DNA from: an uncultured Stomatobaculum sp.
Lineage (GTDB): Bacteria > Bacillota > Clostridia > Lachnospirales > Lachnospiraceae
Assembly: GCF_937924975.1 (NCBI RefSeq)
Contig: NZ_CALEYG010000013.1
Span: 1 to 64,000, forward strand
Reading direction: 5' to 3'
DNA length: 64,000 bases
The position numbers were made by a program, and so were the translations under genes. The notes beneath the pieces were generated by a model that was given only the letters and a program-made list of their open reading frames with translations, was not told the origin of the DNA and searched no databases. Below, piece by piece: positions 61,157 through 64,000 of this stretch (position 1 is its first letter; every line of letters starts with the position of its first letter).

Positions 61157-62551
61157 TCAATAAACCATCTCGCCCTCTCGCCCTTCGCTTCCGTTCAGCA
61201 GAATGCGGTCATAGGGGTTGATGCTGCCGCTGATACCGCGGTGTACAATGGCATATTCATCATTCTCTTCGATAATCTCGACCTTGCGGAATACCGCAAC
61301 GCCGCCGGTTACGCTGTAGACGCCCGGCAATTCTCCGGTGTCTCCGACCTGAACCTTCTGGTCTCTGGCGTCGTTGATGAGCCAGTCGCCTTCCTTCAGC
61401 GACGCGTTCTCATCCATACTGACATAGAAATATGTATCATCGCGGTGGACAACCGTGACCGGCACATCGACCGCCTGCTCTTCTCCGTTCTCCATCTGCA
61501 GGCGATGCACCACATTGCCGTTGTTTGCGCCCCCGCGTGTCAGGTAGAGCAGCGGAATCGCATAATACTTCTTCTTGGTGAGCGCGGTCTTTTGGATTTT
61601 CAGGCCGTCTTTTCTTCCCTCGACAATGCGAAATTTTACAAAGCGATCTTCCAGAAACTGAATCATGTAGCGTTGAAACGTCAAGACACCGTAGCGCTGA
61701 TTGGCATCTTCATCCTTCCCGGTAATTTCACGGTAGTCTCCGCTCATGCTGATATTGCTGCCCATGAAACTGACCCGGAGGCTCTTCGTATTTTCGCGGC
61801 TCTCCTTTTTATCGAGCGGAAAGACGACTTTCCACTCCTCGGAAGGTACAATCCGATAGACAGGATCACCCGCGTTCACAAAGGTCTTTTTGCTGTCGGC
61901 CGCCGCGGAAGTCGTATCCTGATCGAAGAGCGCCGCGGTGATATTGTCCTCCGTCACGGTACTGTAATTGTCCAGACGAAAGGAGACAACACCCGAGAGC
62001 GGCGAAGTGACATCCGTCAGTTCGATTCCCTGCTTCTTCATCTCCTCGTCCAGATTGCCGAGAAGACTCAGCGATGCATAGGATGAGAGCAGAGACTGAA
62101 TGCTGTTCTCCGCCGTATAGTTCTGCGCGTACTGGTCGCGGTCATAGCTTTTCCGGTAGGCAGAGAGCCGATTCTTAATCTCATGGATATTGTCGGCGCC
62201 GAGCGGTGCATTGCCGCCTAAATTGCCTGCGAGCTGCGGCGTCACATCGGTTGCGGAGAGCGCATAAATGCGATTGCCGACGGCGGCGCGCTTCCCCTCC
62301 TGCAGATAGTAAATCGGATAGCCGCCGCGCGGCGCTGTCTCAATCTGCTCATCACGCAGTATGATGCCGGTATAGTAGTGATTGCTCACAATCTCGCCCG
62401 GCTCAACGGTTGTGACGCGCGGACGTTTTCGCATGACAGGGGTACAGATGGTATATAGAAGATAAACGACTGCGGCAATCAACAGAATATATTCCGGGCG
62501 AAGTACGGAATTCGTCTTCTGCTCATTGTCCGCTTTTTTTTGATTCGCCAA
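61157..62551 (-). CDS. HlyD-like membrane protein
   Basis: The 464-residue protein has a short cytoplasmic N-terminus, one membrane segment (about 19-41) and a large external region with HlyD/biotinyl-lipoyl-like pieces (about 60-120 and 180-250) and a coiled-coil-like segment. It is the protein usually annotated as HlyD-family efflux periplasmic adaptor next to yggS-sepF in Lachnospiraceae. No transporter gene is beside it, so an efflux role is doubtful; a division or envelope role is possible. The start is TTG at 62551, 5 bases after GGAGG. Confidence 0.78.
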   Translation of the reverse strand: MANQKKADNEQKTNSVLRPEYILLIAAVVYLLYTICTPVMRKRPRVTTVEPGEIVSNHYYTGIILRDEQIETAPRGGYPIYYLQEGKRAAVGNRIYALSATDVTPQLAGNLGGNAPLGADNIHEIKNRLSAYRKSYDRDQYAQNYTAENSIQSLLSSYASLSLLGNLDEEMKKQGIELTDVTSPLSGVVSFRLDNYSTVTEDNITAALFDQDTTSAAADSKKTFVNAGDPVYRIVPSEEWKVVFPLDKKESRENTKSLRVSFMGSNISMSGDYREITGKDEDANQRYGVLTFQRYMIQFLEDRFVKFRIVEGRKDGLKIQKTALTKKKYYAIPLLYLTRGGANNGNVVHRLQMENGEEQAVDVPVTVVHRDDTYFYVSMDENASLKEGDWLINDARDQKVQVGDTGELPGVYSVTGGVAVFRKVEIIEENDEYAIVHRGISGSINPYDRILLNGSEGREGEMVY

Positions 62552-62590
62552 AACGACCTCCGCTTGCGCTGAAAATGCCTGTACACAAGG

Positions 62591-62617
62591 ACGGACAGCC
62601 CGGAAAGGGCTGTCCGT
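62591..62617 (-). terminator. Hairpin after the P-loop gene
   Basis: ACGGACAGCCC pairs with GGGCTGTCCGT over a TTTCC loop. The T run is weak, so it may stop transcription only partly before the HlyD-like gene. Confidence 0.5.
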
Positions 62618-62639
62618 AAATTCTCTTTGCGCCTATCGG

Positions 62640-63059
62640 TCAGAGCGCGACGACAACGTCTTTCTTCGCATTCTCCGGAAGATCGGCCGCATCCATCGAA
62701 ACACTGAGCACGAAGTTCACATTGTACTTCTCACCGATCTTTTCCAGTGTGTCAACGACCGGGGTGATATCGCCGCCCTCTAAGTTCGCAAGCTTCAAGA
62801 AGCTGTCGAGGAACATGGTCTCCAAATCGTGATCCTGCGAAATGATGCCGGAGACAAAACCGGTGAAGCCGTCGCTGCTCATAATCTCGTAGTCATTCAC
62901 ATTGATCAAACGAATTTTATTGCTGAGCTCATACATGTGCTTTGCACTCTTGTCAAGGTAGACGACCGTACCCTTCGCATTCTTGACAGCCTCATTTGCC
63001 ATCTCAAGAAGTCGCTTGGTCTTTCCTTTTCCCTTGACGCCCACAATAATCTGAACCAT
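62640..63059 (-). CDS. Small P-loop protein (annotated PilT-like in relatives)
   Basis: A 139-residue protein with a P-loop GVKGKGKTK (7-15) and later strands VYLDKS and FVLSVSMDAADLP. Such proteins are common in Lachnospiraceae and often mislabelled twitching motility protein PilT; no motility genes are present here. Function unknown. ATG at 63059 follows AAGGAGG, and it has its own promoter. Confidence 0.75.
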   Translation of the reverse strand: MVQIIVGVKGKGKTKRLLEMANEAVKNAKGTVVYLDKSAKHMYELSNKIRLINVNDYEIMSSDGFTGFVSGIISQDHDLETMFLDSFLKLANLEGGDITPVVDTLEKIGEKYNVNFVLSVSMDAADLPENAKKDVVVAL

Positions 63060-63093
63060 GTGTCTACCTCCTTGGTTTCTGTCTGTTATCGTA

Positions 63094-63122
63094 ATTATAC
63101 GTTAGCACCGAAAAAAGTTCAA
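63094..63122 (-). promoter_or_regulatory. Promoter of the P-loop gene
   Basis: On the minus strand TTGAAC (63122-63117), 17 bases, TATAAT (63099-63094). The -35 overlaps the stop codon of the carboxypeptidase gene. Confidence 0.75.
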
Positions 63123-64000
63123 TGCACTTGTGCGCTTTTTTGCAATAAGAGGCTGGTGTCCTGATAAAGCACATCGTGATTCGGCGATTTTAAAACGACC
63201 GAATAATACTGCTTTCCGGACTCCGACGCCGTGAGTTGCGCGAGGCAGGCTCCCGCCGCCAGTGTGGTTCCGGTCTTGGCCGCGACCACGGAAAAGCCCT
63301 CGGGGAGCTTCGCCTTGCCCACCAGGTAGTAATTGGTGTTAAACCACTTTTTCTGCACCGGCTGCCCGGCCGCGTCCACATAATCGGCTGTGTAGAGCTT
63401 CTGACTCGCCAGTTTCTGAAACTCCGGGTACTTCATCGCCTCGTGGAGTATCAGATACAGGTCATAGGGCGTCGTATAGTGATCGGGATCGGTTAAACCG
63501 TGCGAATTGGTGAAATGCGTCCCGGTTGCACCGAGTTCTTTTGCGCGCGCATTCATCTTCTCGACAAAGGCCTCTTCACTGCCGGCCACCTGTTTTGCAA
63601 TCATATTGGCCGCGTCGGCGCCGGAGCGAACCATGAGACAATAGAGTACCTGCTCTGCCGTGAGCTTGTCTCCCTGCTGGAAGCCGCCCATGCTGGCGCC
63701 CGGTTCCGAGACGACAATCTCCGGACCGGCCGTCCACACATCGTCCATGTGGATGTCGCTGTCTTCGAGTGCGAGGAGACAGGTCATAATCTTTGTGGTC
63801 GAGGCCGGATTCATGCGTGTATAGGCATTGCGCGAGAGCAGTGCTTTTTCATTGGTCCCGTCAATCAGAAGCACACCTTCGGCGCGGACATCGCCGAGCA
63901 AGTCGGTGCCGCTGTCGGCCTCCGGAACCGCGAGATCCGCCGCAAACGGTTTCAGCGCCGAGGCCTGCGCCGTACTCTGTAAGAGTGCGCTGCCGCGCGT
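63119..64000 (-). CDS. D-Ala-D-Ala carboxypeptidase (DacF/PBP5 type), 5' end outside window
   Basis: Trims the terminal D-Ala of peptidoglycan stem peptides. The three active-site motifs are present: SxxK as PASTTK, SxN as SGADAAN, and KTG as AAKTGTT. The frame stays open to the last base, so the start and signal peptide are beyond 64000. The protein ends soon after the KTG domain and lacks the usual C-terminal domain and membrane anchor seen in PBP5, which would make it a short, soluble form. It is followed by the P-loop gene. Confidence 0.9.
   Translation of the reverse strand, partial: TRGSALLQSTAQASALKPFAADLAVPEADSGTDLLGDVRAEGVLLIDGTNEKALLSRNAYTRMNPASTTKIMTCLLALEDSDIHMDDVWTAGPEIVVSEPGASMGGFQQGDKLTAEQVLYCLMVRSGADAANMIAKQVAGSEEAFVEKMNARAKELGATGTHFTNSHGLTDPDHYTTPYDLYLILHEAMKYPEFQKLASQKLYTADYVDAAGQPVQKKWFNTNYYLVGKAKLPEGFSVVAAKTGTTLAAGACLAQLTASESGKQYYSVVLKSPNHDVLYQDTSLLLQKSAQVH

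Overview
The window reads as an ordinary chromosomal stretch of a Gram-positive anaerobe of the Clostridia, most likely the family Lachnospiraceae. The signs are a dense set of Firmicutes housekeeping clusters (infC-rpmI-rplT, dgt-dnaG-trmK, rplU-prp-rpmA-obgE, rpmB-yloU-fakA-recG, sepF-ylmH-lspA), strong AAGGAGG ribosome binding sites, intrinsic terminators with long T runs, a DinR/LexA-type SOS box, RNase P RNA of bacterial class A, and a sortase-type LPKTG surface protein. Base composition is moderate to slightly GC-rich. No phage, insertion sequence, CRISPR array or rRNA operon was recognised. The species cannot be named from the sequence alone.

Layout. 1-5912: the 3' part of a giant surface protein built from more than 20 InlB-type repeats. 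5913-8464: infC-rpmI-rplT with its leader attenuator, then a LytTR regulator with a DUF3021 membrane protein. 8524-14346: tRNA-Leu, dgt, dnaG, trmK, a nucleoside kinase and rnpB. 14356-19515: dps, and pyrBI transcribed divergently from a purine pair (purO plus a stand-alone AICAR transformylase), then galE. 19517-22196: dprA and comM on the minus strand. 22421-27517: gmk-rpoZ-rimO-pgsA-pncC and a DUF2953/YtfJ pair. 27524-35876: rpmB (minus), then yloU, fakA, recG, an L,D-transpeptidase, rsmD, coaD and a coiled-coil protein. 35896-44444: an RNA-modification and radical-SAM run (RsmF-like, RsuA-HAD fusion, RluA, RecU, two radical-SAM-associated proteins, RNase G). 44441-48818: rplU-prp-rpmA, obgE, yhbY, nadD, yqeK, rsfS. 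48872-52611: purine permease, lexA divergent from a YneA-like gene, and a Xer-type recombinase. 52612-53487: gene-free, with decaying tandem repeats. 53488-64000: all minus strand, comprising a nitronate monooxygenase-like protein, LCP protein, cytidylate-kinase-like protein, RluD-like synthase, lspA, ylmH, sepF, yggS, an HlyD-like protein, a small P-loop protein and a partial D-Ala-D-Ala carboxypeptidase.

Most genes sit in tight, translationally coupled runs (ATGA or TAATG overlaps). The main themes are ribosome assembly and RNA modification, nucleotide synthesis, cell-envelope building and division, and DNA replication and repair. The points most worth a second look are: the B-C cassette order of the surface-protein repeats; non-ATG starts at infC (ATC) and yqeK (ATT); the altered Prp cleavage site of L27; the RsuA-HAD fusion; the lexA/YneA-like divergent SOS region and a large inverted repeat around the recombinase promoter; the 47-bp duplication of half a terminator before obgE; and the shrinking tandem repeats at 52863-53172.
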